From positions 1 through 17,413 of the forward strand of contig CAYJNG010000042.1 of the NCBI GenBank assembly GCA_964371505.1: a DNA stretch of 17,413 nucleotides. The letters are read 5' to 3'. This document shows, one piece after another, positions 1 to 6,920 of the stretch (position 1 is its first letter; every line of letters begins with the position of its first letter). The notes under the pieces were generated by a model. That model was not told the origin of the DNA and did no database searches. It saw only the letters and a list, made by a program, of their open reading frames with translations. Both the position numbers and the translations under genes were made by a program. The stretch is from CAYJAD01 sp964371505. Its GTDB lineage: Bacteria; Desulfobacterota; Desulfovibrionia; Desulfovibrionales; Desulfovibrionaceae.

Positions 1-2
1 TT

Positions 3-59
3 CAAGAGCGCCTTATGATAGCGCAAAAAAATGCCGATATAAAAAGTTATATGGCATAG
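3..59 (+). CDS. C-terminal end of an unidentified upstream gene (partial)
   Basis: Reading from base 3, an open frame enters from the left edge and ends at a TAG at 57-59, giving the tail QERLMIAQKNADIKSYMA. It has the charged, helix-like composition of a real protein end. The stop lies 11 bases before a strong terminator at 71-112, which is where a gene end would be expected. The 19 visible codons are too few to name a family. The other forward frames offer a shorter end (stop at 16-18) or run into the terminator. Moderate to low confidence. Confidence 0.45.
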   Translation, partial: QERLMIAQKNADIKSYMA

Positions 60-70
60 CGTTTTTGTTA

Positions 71-112
71 TACAAAAAAAGCTTGGAAATTTCTTTCCAA
101 GCTTTTTTTGTA
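71..112. terminator. Perfect bidirectional rho-independent terminator
   Basis: Bases 71-89 and 94-112 form a perfect 19-bp inverted repeat around a 4-base loop. The core arm is GCTTGGAAA, flanked outward by seven A on one side and seven T on the other. Either strand therefore reads as a hairpin followed by a U run. It sits between the end of the partial upstream gene (59) and the stop of the - strand membrane protein (125), so it serves both converging transcripts. Confidence 0.9.
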
Positions 113-124
113 TGTATTGTTTTC

Positions 125-1105
125 TTATAGGCTTATGTATATGGGGGCTATGCTCATCATACCAAATATAAAGGCTAAAATGAGCGTGATTTTATGGCGT
201 AGGGGGTGTTTGCTTCGTAGGGGCAAGGTCCACAAAGCGCCGGGGATAAGCCATAGCAATAAAAAGGCTACAGAGTACATAAACTCAGGACTTGAAAGGT
301 AATTTGCTTGCTGCACAAGGTTTACCCATTGAATGGCAGAGGTGATAAGAAGAATGAGCCAAAAAACAAGCCAGGCATTGCGTGCCCAAGAAGCGCACCA
401 AGGCAACATTTGCGCATAATAGTCACGGCCAAAATCATCTTTATTGCGGCGCAGCATAAGCCATAAAGCACCTAAGCCGCCGGCCATGGAAAAAGCCAAG
501 GGTAGGGCATAGGGGGCAGCGTTCCAAAAGCTTGACTCTAAACTTGGGAGAAAAAAGGAGCTGAAGTTTGTGGCATGGGGTATGCCTAGTGCCAAGGCTC
601 TGTCGGCGCTGATGATGCTGATGCTGCCAAAAAGCGCTAAAGCATACCAACTACCGGCAATAATAGCAAAGCATTGTAAAAGGATACGATGGGTTTTCCA
701 GTGTTTCCAACAGGCAAAGAAAATGGTCATGCACAGTGTTGCTCCCCAAATGAGGGCTGTTACATATAGATGTGCTTGCAAATATATGCTTGCTTTGATG
801 GGGGCTATAAGAGGTGGAAGTGCGAGGGGCTGCCCGTCTACAGGAAGTAATGGTAAAATATGTGGGCTTACGCGTAGCCAAAGGGGGTAAAGGCAGGCAA
901 GGCTTGCAAGTATACCTAAGATAAGTGCCAAAAGGCTAAGTTGTTTAGCACATTTAGCATAGGATGATCTTTGGCGAATAAGGGATAGGGTTTGCCCACT
1001 GATACTCATATAGGGTAAGGCTGTTATAGTCAATAAAAGTAAGGAACTCAGCATAATAAGTGCTATATCTGCTATATTTTGCCAAGGAATGGTAGTAAAA
1101 TCCAT
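125..1105 (-). CDS. Polytopic inner-membrane protein of unknown function
   Basis: This is a 326-residue, strongly hydrophobic protein with about eight predicted membrane helices, near residues 11-32, 55-77, 110-132, 142-163, 196-217, 240-262, 274-294 and 305-325. Loops are short and partly basic (for example RSKHPLRHK around 297-305). The first loop after helix 2 is rich in Leu and Pro. I recognise no catalytic motif, haem-binding pattern or transporter signature. The overall look recalls respiratory or quinone-associated membrane subunits, but that is only an impression. The start is supported by GAGGAG about nine bases upstream on the - strand. It is divergent from the lipoprotein gene at 1241 and ends at the terminator at 71-112, so it is probably monocistronic. 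Confidence 0.8.
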   Translation of the reverse strand: MDFTTIPWQNIADIALIMLSSLLLLTITALPYMSISGQTLSLIRQRSSYAKCAKQLSLLALILGILASLACLYPLWLRVSPHILPLLPVDGQPLALPPLIAPIKASIYLQAHLYVTALIWGATLCMTIFFACWKHWKTHRILLQCFAIIAGSWYALALFGSISIISADRALALGIPHATNFSSFFLPSLESSFWNAAPYALPLAFSMAGGLGALWLMLRRNKDDFGRDYYAQMLPWCASWARNAWLVFWLILLITSAIQWVNLVQQANYLSSPEFMYSVAFLLLWLIPGALWTLPLRSKHPLRHKITLILAFIFGMMSIAPIYISL

Positions 1106-1201
1106 GTGTGTTTTTCTCCTCGTGATGTGGCCTATTTGTGCCTTAATTTGTCATCAAGTGCAAGATGTCTTGAAAAGTATTACAAAATAAGGCATACAAG
1201 G

Positions 1202-1222
1202 AACATATGATGTAACATATGA
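1202..1222. repeat. Tandem 9-bp direct repeat AACATATGA upstream of the lipoprotein gene
   Basis: AACATATGA occurs at 1202-1210 and again at 1214-1222, one repeat every 12 bases, and each copy contains the palindrome CATATG. The pair lies just before the ribosome-binding site of the gene starting at 1241, in the intergenic region of two divergent genes. It could be a regulator site or a chance AT-rich repeat. Confidence 0.35.
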
Positions 1223-1240
1223 GAAGAAGGGAGTATAAAC

Positions 1241-2344
1241 GTGAAAAATGCAAAGCATATTGTAAGCGGAAAAACCATGAAGACATTAAGTGCTTTAGTG
1301 GTTTTGGGCGCCTTGTGTGGTGGTTGTGCCACACAAAAGACAGAAGATGTACTTTTGAAGACGCAAAATAATATGACAGAAATAGATCAGCGTGTGGCAT
1401 CCATGGAAGGGCGCTTGCAAGCTTTAGATCAAGAGATACATGCTTCACAGGGCAAAGTTTACGACGTTTATTCAAGGGCCGGTAAAAAAACGGGCATGAC
1501 TGCTCGCCCTCTTCCTCAGGCAGAGGCAAAGCCGGTAATATATTCCAGTCCGCAAAGCAATATTACAACACCTGCGCCTTATCCTACTCCCAAGGCGTCT
1601 GTGGCCCATACTGCGCCTAAAGCGCATGCAGCTAATCCTGCCGTGGTGAGCGGTACCAATACCAAGCCCAAGGCTCCGCTGGGCACGCTTGACCCTAATT
1701 CCAAATTGGCACTCACTGATAAACCTGCGGCAGCGCAAGGTGCACCTGCTCAAGATATTTCGGAGCTTTCTTTACCTCCGGAAACGGCCATGTATATTCC
1801 CACAGGTAATACACCGCCTGCAGCTCAAGGTGTTGCCCCTACGCAAGCACCAACGCATACTACAAATAATGTCGCTATGGCTCCAGCTATGCCGCCAGCA
1901 CAACCCTTTACGCCAGTGGTTACAGCTCCTGCAGCACAGCCTCAGCCCGTGGCACATGCAGCTCCTGTTGCTGCCACCGGCGGTGCTAAAGCTGCATACA
2001 ATCAAGCGTTAAATCTTGTACGTGGTGGGCAGTCTACAGCCGGACGTGATAAATTTATTGCTTTCCTACAAGCCTACCCCAATAGTTCTCTTGTACCCAA
2101 TGCCCATTATTGGATTGGCGAAAGCTATTATGCACAAGGCAACTTTACCGATGCGCTCTTTGCTTTTAAGCAGGTAACTACAAACTTCCCAAAGCATCAT
2201 AAAACATCAGATGCTTTGCTTAAAGCCGGTCTTACCTATCAAAAGCTTGGTGACAACGCCAATGCACAAACACAATATCGTGCATTGTTAGCAGATTTTC
2301 CCAATTCTAACGCAGCGAAAATAGTACGTTCTCGAAATCTCTAA
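1241..2344 (+). CDS. cpoB: CpoB/YbgF-like Tol-Pal-associated lipoprotein
   Basis: This 367-residue protein has the three-part layout of YbgF/CpoB, which in other Gram-negatives links Tol-Pal constriction to peptidoglycan synthesis in the periplasm. An N-terminal signal ends at Cys29 (LCGGC), which would be lipidated. A short coiled-coil stretch (about 35-70) follows, as in the YbgF trimerisation region. Next is a long Pro/Ala/Thr/Gln-rich linker (about 90-245) and then a C-terminal TPR block (about 247-367) with the hallmark segments AHYWIGESYYAQGN and LLKAGLTYQKLGD. The start is GTG at 1241, preceded by GAAGGGAG at 8-base spacing; ATG at 1277 (residue 13) is an alternative that still includes the signal. 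The lipobox is unusual, with Cys at -3. The linker is longer than in E. coli and no tol genes are adjacent. It overlaps dprA by one base (TAATG). Confidence 0.85.
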   Translation: MKNAKHIVSGKTMKTLSALVVLGALCGGCATQKTEDVLLKTQNNMTEIDQRVASMEGRLQALDQEIHASQGKVYDVYSRAGKKTGMTARPLPQAEAKPVIYSSPQSNITTPAPYPTPKASVAHTAPKAHAANPAVVSGTNTKPKAPLGTLDPNSKLALTDKPAAAQGAPAQDISELSLPPETAMYIPTGNTPPAAQGVAPTQAPTHTTNNVAMAPAMPPAQPFTPVVTAPAAQPQPVAHAAPVAATGGAKAAYNQALNLVRGGQSTAGRDKFIAFLQAYPNSSLVPNAHYWIGESYYAQGNFTDALFAFKQVTTNFPKHHKTSDALLKAGLTYQKLGDNANAQTQYRALLADFPNSNAAKIVRSRNL

Positions 2345-3618
2345 TGGACGGAGCAGCTTGGAATGCGCTAAGCGACGCTGATCGAGCAGAATTTTGGGCC
2401 AGCCTTGCGTTGAAACATACGCAAGGCATAGGCCCGCGCACGTGCATTCGCTTACTACGTCGTTTTGGGTCAGCTTATGCTGCACTTGAAAATAAAGAGT
2501 TTTGGCTTGAAGCGGGTGTGAGCAAAGAAAAGGCACGCTTGCTTGCCTCTGGCTCATGGCGAACCACAGCCTTACAAGAATGGCAAAATGCCCAAATTTG
2601 TGGTGCTCATATTCTTTTATGGTCTCATAAAGCCTATCCTGACTCATTGCGTCAACTTATTGATGCCCCTCCTATTTTGTACTATCACGGCGATATCTCC
2701 TTACTTACGGCTCCTTGTTTTGCCATTGTGGGCTCGCGCCATTGCAGCGCAGAAGGTGTGCAGGTGGCCGGTAGTGTGGCGCGTGAATTGTCCGCTGCAG
2801 GTATCAGTGTTGTTTCCGGCATGGCGCAAGGTATAGATAGGGTGGCACATGCAGCTGCTTTGGCGCATGTGGGCAAAAGTATTGCCGTGCTTGGTACGGG
2901 CATAGATGTTATCTATCCTAAAAATAATGAAGATATTTACCATTCTCTTTGTGGGCAAGGGCTTGTAATTACGGAATTTGCTCCGCACACGGGACCCTTG
3001 GCAACGCATTTTCCCATACGTAATCGTATTGTAAGTGGGCTTAGCCTTGGCGTACTTGTGGTAGAAGGTACGTTGAACAGTGGCAGCTTGATTACGGCGC
3101 GCCTTGCTTTGGAGCAAAATAGAGAAGTGTATGCCATTCCAGGCGCAGCCACTGCGGCCAATTCTCGCGGCTGTCAGGAACTTATTCGCCAAGGGGCTAA
3201 GCCTGTTTTTAATGGAGATGATATTTTACAAGACCTTGCTTTACGCTTGCAAGAATATGTTTCTACACAGCCCGTAACAACGGGCCCGTGTGATGCTGAC
3301 ATTGCTACTCGTGGTGAAGCAAAGGTTGCTACAAAGGGTGAATCCTTTTTAAGCGGGGCTAGCCATGAAGCTGCAAAAGAGCAATGCCAGATAGTAGCAG
3401 CGCAAGCTTGTGAACTAGAGGGTTTTTCTGAAGAAGATCAAGAAGATGTACGTGTATTGTTGTTGCACTTGCATTCTTGCGGCGATGATCATGTGGATGC
3501 GCTTTGCGCAGTGTTGAATAAGCCCATTGCACAGATAAATACATTGCTTATAGAGATGGAACTTTGTGGTTTTATTAAAAAACTTCCTGGGGCAAGATAT
3601 AAGGCGGCACGTGCGTAA
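2344..3618 (+). CDS. dprA: DprA/Smf, RecA-loading DNA-processing protein
   Basis: DprA binds incoming single-stranded DNA in the cytoplasm and loads RecA on it during natural transformation; it also occurs in species not known to be competent. The 424 residues show an N-terminal SAM/HhH-like region (about 15-75, with HTQGIGPRTCIRLL) and a Rossmann-like DprA core (about 105-290). Core motifs are GSR at 130-132, SGMAQGID at 158-165, PIRNRI at 224-229 and SGSLITA at 246-252. A low-conservation linker (about 300-362) leads to a winged-helix C-terminal domain (about 367-422). There is no good Shine-Dalgarno; the start ATG overlaps the stop of the preceding gene, so translation is probably coupled to it. 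The pairing with a cell-envelope lipoprotein may be merely positional. Length and motifs are normal for the family. Confidence 0.96.
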   Translation: MDGAAWNALSDADRAEFWASLALKHTQGIGPRTCIRLLRRFGSAYAALENKEFWLEAGVSKEKARLLASGSWRTTALQEWQNAQICGAHILLWSHKAYPDSLRQLIDAPPILYYHGDISLLTAPCFAIVGSRHCSAEGVQVAGSVARELSAAGISVVSGMAQGIDRVAHAAALAHVGKSIAVLGTGIDVIYPKNNEDIYHSLCGQGLVITEFAPHTGPLATHFPIRNRIVSGLSLGVLVVEGTLNSGSLITARLALEQNREVYAIPGAATAANSRGCQELIRQGAKPVFNGDDILQDLALRLQEYVSTQPVTTGPCDADIATRGEAKVATKGESFLSGASHEAAKEQCQIVAAQACELEGFSEEDQEDVRVLLLHLHSCGDDHVDALCAVLNKPIAQINTLLIEMELCGFIKKLPGARYKAARA

Positions 3619-3655
3619 ATAAAAATGTACGCAGGTTGTTTTTTTATTTAATAGT
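3617..3655 (+). terminator. Weak AT-only hairpin after dprA
   Basis: Just after the dprA stop, TAAATAAAAA can pair with TTTTTATTTA across a loop of about 15 bases, and the right arm is T-rich. The stem has no G-C pairs, so it would be weak. It is offered only as the best terminator candidate in the 194-base gap between dprA and the signalling genes. Confidence 0.25.
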
Positions 3656-3742
3656 AAACACAGTATGTTATAGGTTTATTTTTGACGTTTTCTTATATTG
3701 CCTCAAAAAGGGTACTAGATGTTTTTTTTAGAGTGTGATAGC

Positions 3743-3769
3743 TAAAATAGTTAACGCGTTAGAGAATAA
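3743..3769 (+). promoter_or_regulatory. Possible sigma-28 (FliA)-like promoter with a palindrome in its spacer
   Basis: TAAA at 3743-3746 is followed by exactly 15 bases and then GAGAATAA at 3762-3769. The known sigma-28 consensus is TAAA-N15-GCCGATAA, so the first box matches fully and the second 5 of 8. The spacer contains the perfect 10-bp palindrome TAACGCGTTA (3752-3761), which could be an operator. It lies 43 bases before the first gene of the signalling cassette. In AT-rich DNA such a match can arise by chance. Confidence 0.3.
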
Positions 3770-3812
3770 TTCTTTAGCAAAAAGAAGAAAATTTTAAAAA
3801 AAAGCTAATATT

Positions 3813-4118
3813 ATGCAAGATATTCCCATTGAACAAGTAAAACCTGATATGAAGTTAGGCTGCAGAGTCCGCAATGCTGGCGGTGACATTATTGCTGAGG
3901 CTGGCTCGCTTGTTACAGAAAAGCTTATTTCTCAGTGCAATACTTTGGGTATTTATACTTTACAAATACTTGAAAACCCTGTTGCTGGTGCTCCTCATAG
4001 TTATGATGCCCTTCAAAGATTTGAAAGGATGACGTATCTTTTTAGAAATCAGCAACAAAGTATTTTTATGAGAACCATAGAAGCTTTTTTAAAAAAACAT
4101 TTTCATGAGCGCATATAA
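3813..4118 (+). CDS. Small signalling protein resembling the N-terminal domain of HD-GYP proteins
   Basis: This 101-residue soluble protein opens with IPIEQVKPDMKLGCRVRNAGG, followed by GSLVTEKLISQCNTLGIYTLQI (about residues 30-52). That pattern of V-x-P-G/D-M, G-x-x-I/L-x-x-x-G, L-T and a Leu-x-x-x-GI ending is typical of the short beta domain preceding HD-GYP and related HD output domains. Here it stands alone. The C-terminal half (about 65-101) is helical and basic. It is 20 bases upstream of the HDOD gene and almost certainly co-transcribed with it, so it may act in trans as a detached sensor or partner. No strong Shine-Dalgarno precedes the ATG. Family resemblance is by eye; the function is not established. 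Confidence 0.75.
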   Translation: MQDIPIEQVKPDMKLGCRVRNAGGDIIAEAGSLVTEKLISQCNTLGIYTLQILENPVAGAPHSYDALQRFERMTYLFRNQQQSIFMRTIEAFLKKHFHERI

Positions 4119-4138
4119 GTTAAGCATAGTAGGGTGTT

Positions 4139-4990
4139 ATGAGTAATGCTAATGATTTAAATACAAGTTATAAGGGGCAGGTTCTCGCTGCTAAAAGTAT
4201 TCCTACTTTACCTATTGCTTTACAAAAAATTTCCAATTTGATGGATGGTAATAGAACCAACTTAGCTAAAGTTGCTGAGTTGATTACGCAGGATCAAAGC
4301 TTAAGCGCTAAAGTTCTTAAGCTTGTGAATTCTCCTGTATACGGTTTTCCTCGCCGTATTGTTTCCATACATAATGCTCTTATTCTTCTGGGTGTTAATG
4401 CTGTTCACGGTTTATTAATTTCCACAGTGGTTTTTGAAATTGTATCCAAGCAAATGAGGGGTCTATGGGACCACTCCCTTGCTTGCTCCTCAGCCTGTAA
4501 GGTTATGGCACGCCACTTGAAAATAAAGGAAGAAGAGGAATTTATTCTTTCTGGCTTATTACACGACTTTGGCAAAGTTATTATCAGCATTCAACTGCCT
4601 GATGCCATGCGGGATATAGGCTCCTTGGTACAAAATGAAGATATTGTTTCGTATGAAGCGGAAAAGCTTATTCTTGGTTTTGACCACACGCGAGTAAACT
4701 CTTGGGTTGCGCAGCATTGGAATTTGCCCATGGGTATTACTGCAGCTATGACTTTTCACCATGACCCCATGAAAGCTGGCAATCATAAAACGCTTGCTTC
4801 CGTGGTACATCTTAGTGACTTTTTCACACGCGTTTTTGAAATGGGTAATTCGGGAGATACCAATGTATCGGAAATAAATCCCATGGTGCTTAAGCACCTT
4901 GCCCTTGATCAAAATGATTTGCGTGAACTTGTAGATAAAATGGGTATAGAGTTTCAAAAACAAACACAATTTCCTGTCTTTGGTAGGTAA
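4139..4990 (+). CDS. HDOD-domain signalling protein with an intact HD metal site
   Basis: This 283-residue cytoplasmic protein is built almost entirely of one HDOD domain (about 15-230). The family signatures are clear: IPTLPIALQKI at 21-31, ITQDQSLSAKVLKLVNSPVYG at 49-69 and SIHNALILLGVNAVHGL at 76-92. HDOD proteins are regulators in signalling, motility and stress pathways, and most have lost the phosphohydrolase residues. This one keeps H112, the pair H142-D143 in LLHDFGK (K146), H183, H207-H208 and D226, in the order found in active HD hydrolases. It might therefore bind metal and even hydrolyse a nucleotide; that is inference. A ribosome-binding site (AGGGTG) precedes the ATG. It sits three bases before the GGDEF gene, and both are packed against xerC. 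Confidence 0.93.
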   Translation: MSNANDLNTSYKGQVLAAKSIPTLPIALQKISNLMDGNRTNLAKVAELITQDQSLSAKVLKLVNSPVYGFPRRIVSIHNALILLGVNAVHGLLISTVVFEIVSKQMRGLWDHSLACSSACKVMARHLKIKEEEEFILSGLLHDFGKVIISIQLPDAMRDIGSLVQNEDIVSYEAEKLILGFDHTRVNSWVAQHWNLPMGITAAMTFHHDPMKAGNHKTLASVVHLSDFFTRVFEMGNSGDTNVSEINPMVLKHLALDQNDLRELVDKMGIEFQKQTQFPVFGR

Positions 4991-4993
4991 TAT

Positions 4994-5956
4994 ATGGAAG
5001 TATTTGATTTTAAAACTTTTATTGGGTCAAAGCCCAATATCTACTTGCTTTCTGTGGATGCAGAGCTTTGTGAAACATTGCAGAGCCTTTGGCCCAACGA
5101 AAATATTCAATGGGAAGTTTTTAGTAGTGGCAAGGCCTTACTTGAAAGACTTTTTAGTGAACCGCCGCATATTCTTATTTGCGGTGAAGAGAGTAGTGAC
5201 CTTTCAGGCGCAGAAATTGTACAGCTTGTAAAGGCTGAAAACGTATACAGGCAAGTATGTACTGTACTTGTCATGGGCTTTGAGTCCTTTAATGCTGAGC
5301 TGCGCAACAAGCTTTCTGATGTGGACGATTTTATTATTTTACCTTCTACTCCCACAGAAATGCGTACACGCCTTGAGCTTGCTTTACAGCGTTCCTCCTG
5401 CACTCTTGATGCCAACCCCCTTACACGTTTGCCGGGTAATGCGTCTATTATGCAAACGGTGGAAAAGCACATTATGGATAGGACGAATTTTGCTGCGGCC
5501 TATCTAGATATTGATAACTTTAAAGCTTTTAACGATAAATATGGTTTTTCTCGCGGAGATGAAGCCTTACTGGTTACTGCGCGTTTGTTAGTTGCTACCA
5601 TTATGAACTCCAATGCTGAATATAAATTTTTGGGGCACATAGGCGGCGATGACTTCTTCTTTATTCTGCCGGCTGATATTATGGAAGAAACCTGCCAAAA
5701 CCTTGTTTCTGCTTATGATGAAATTATTCCTAATTTTTATGACGCAGAAGACAGGGCCAATCAAGGCATTATATCTAAAGACAGAGCCGGTAATTTGCAA
5801 CGCTTTCCCTTTATGAGTATTTCTTTAAGCGTAACGGTAAATACCAATGCGCGGTTTACGCACTATGGTGAAGTTTCACAAGCTGTGGGGCAAATTAAGA
5901 AATTATGTAAGGCGCAAGAAGGCTCAGTTTACATGTTTGATAGGCGCGTTGATTAA
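4994..5956 (+). CDS. Diguanylate cyclase (GGDEF) with a degenerate receiver domain
   Basis: This 320-residue protein has an N-terminal receiver-like domain (about 12-132) and a C-terminal GGDEF domain (about 140-318), which would make c-di-GMP from two GTP in the cytoplasm. The active-site loop is GGDDF at 217-221. Substrate residues are present: DIDNFK at 172-177, N180, and D189, which matches the base-selecting Asp of PleD (nine residues after the Asn). The receiver has lost the phospho-acceptor: the beta-3 end reads ILICGEES, with Gly64 where Asp is expected. The usual Lys before Pro on beta-5 is Ser118 (LPSTP). No RxxD inhibitory site is seen before the GGDDF motif. A segment around 248-272 is an insertion relative to minimal GGDEF domains. 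Input is therefore probably protein contact or a ligand rather than phosphorylation. AGGT in the end of the HDOD gene may serve as ribosome-binding site. Confidence 0.92.
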   Translation: MEVFDFKTFIGSKPNIYLLSVDAELCETLQSLWPNENIQWEVFSSGKALLERLFSEPPHILICGEESSDLSGAEIVQLVKAENVYRQVCTVLVMGFESFNAELRNKLSDVDDFIILPSTPTEMRTRLELALQRSSCTLDANPLTRLPGNASIMQTVEKHIMDRTNFAAAYLDIDNFKAFNDKYGFSRGDEALLVTARLLVATIMNSNAEYKFLGHIGGDDFFFILPADIMEETCQNLVSAYDEIIPNFYDAEDRANQGIISKDRAGNLQRFPFMSISLSVTVNTNARFTHYGEVSQAVGQIKKLCKAQEGSVYMFDRRVD

Positions 5957-5961
5957 TTTGT

Positions 5962-6915
5962 ATGTCTTGCGTACAAGCTTTTCTTGCTTGGCTTGAAGTG
6001 CAAAAGGGCTATTCGAGTGCGACACTTTCGGCATACCATACAGATCTTAAGCAATTTGAATCATTTTTGCAGGTGCAAGGCGTGAGCCTTGAACACGCGA
6101 GCCATATCGATAAAAATCATATTCGCAAATTTATAGCTTTCTTACATAAAAAAAATACTGCTAAAAGCTCGATGGCGCGTAAACTTGCGTCCATTAGAGC
6201 TTTTTTTGTTTATCTTGTGCGCATGCGCCTTATAGATGTGAACCCAGCAGCAGGTTTGCGTAATCCCAAACAAGAGCAAAAGCATCCTAAGGTGCTTAAT
6301 GTGGATCAAACTTTTGCTTTACTTACGGCTCAAGAGCAGGAAAAGGCGGCAAGTACGCAAAGTGCTTGTAAAGAAAAAGAAATTTTACGTTTACGCGATA
6401 GAGCTTTAGCAGAAGTTTTATACGGTTCAGGTTTACGTATTTCAGAAGCCTTAGATATGGATATTTTACAATTAGATACGCGCTTAGGTTTTATACGCGT
6501 GCTTGGCAAGGGGAAGAAGGAGCGCTTGTGCCCCTTAACTGATGTGGCAAAACAAGCCTTGCAAGCGTGGCTTGATGTACGCTCACAAGTGGCAAATCCT
6601 CAGGAGAAAGCTGTATTTGTAGGGGCACGAGGGGCTAGGCTTGATCGCAGGCAAGCCACGCGCAGTATACAGGCGCTTTGTCAGCAGGCCGGGCTAGATG
6701 TGGTGATTTCACCTCACGGATTACGCCATAGCTTTGCCACGCATTTGTTAGAAGCAGGTGCAGATTTGCGTACTGTGCAAGAGCTGCTTGGGCATAGTCG
6801 CTTAAGCACTACGCAGCGTTACACATCATTAACGCTTGAGCATCTTATGCACGTATATGATAAAGCCCATCCCGGCGCCACGGAATCAGGCGCACCTAAC
6901 CACAAGAAAAAATAA
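5962..6915 (+). CDS. xerC: Tyrosine recombinase XerC (chromosome dimer resolution)
   Basis: XerC, with XerD, resolves chromosome dimers at the dif site during division. The 317 residues contain the N-terminal core-binding SAM-like domain (about 1-90) and the catalytic domain (about 108-300). The full catalytic set is visible: R159 (YGSGLRISE), K183 (GKGKKER), H252 and R255 (HGLRH), H278 (LGHS) and Tyr287 (TQRYTS). Size and layout fit the chromosomal Xer group rather than phage integrases, and no att-like repeats flank it. Whether it is XerC, XerD or a single-Xer enzyme cannot be settled from one gene; XerC is the closer impression. There is no clear Shine-Dalgarno and it starts five bases after the GGDEF gene, so it is probably translationally coupled. 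It converges on the - strand gene at 6921 with only five bases between the stops. Confidence 0.93.
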   Translation: MSCVQAFLAWLEVQKGYSSATLSAYHTDLKQFESFLQVQGVSLEHASHIDKNHIRKFIAFLHKKNTAKSSMARKLASIRAFFVYLVRMRLIDVNPAAGLRNPKQEQKHPKVLNVDQTFALLTAQEQEKAASTQSACKEKEILRLRDRALAEVLYGSGLRISEALDMDILQLDTRLGFIRVLGKGKKERLCPLTDVAKQALQAWLDVRSQVANPQEKAVFVGARGARLDRRQATRSIQALCQQAGLDVVISPHGLRHSFATHLLEAGADLRTVQELLGHSRLSTTQRYTSLTLEHLMHVYDKAHPGATESGAPNHKKK

Positions 6916-6920
6916 GCTCT

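Noticed and set aside
31..66. Hairpin (ATGCC/GGCAT with an AT stem) followed by GTTTTTG, as an upstream terminator
   Set aside because: It overlaps the last codons of the probable upstream gene and contains a bulge; the perfect hairpin at 71-112 is a much better terminator.
2701..3192. 163-codon - strand open frame inside dprA
   Set aside because: It is antisense to conserved DprA motifs, has no ribosome-binding site and encodes no recognisable domain.
4559..4969. 136-codon - strand open frame inside the HDOD gene
   Set aside because: It is a shadow of a well-supported gene and its translation has no family pattern.
4994..5956. Hypr-type GGDEF making cGAMP
   Set aside because: The selectivity position aligned to PleD carries Asp (D189), not the Ser reported for Hypr enzymes, so c-di-GMP is the expected product.
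5962..6915. Tyrosine recombinase as an integrase of a mobile element
   Set aside because: Size and motifs fit a chromosomal Xer protein, there are no flanking direct repeats, and the tRNA-His gene 3.5 kb away shows no duplicated end.
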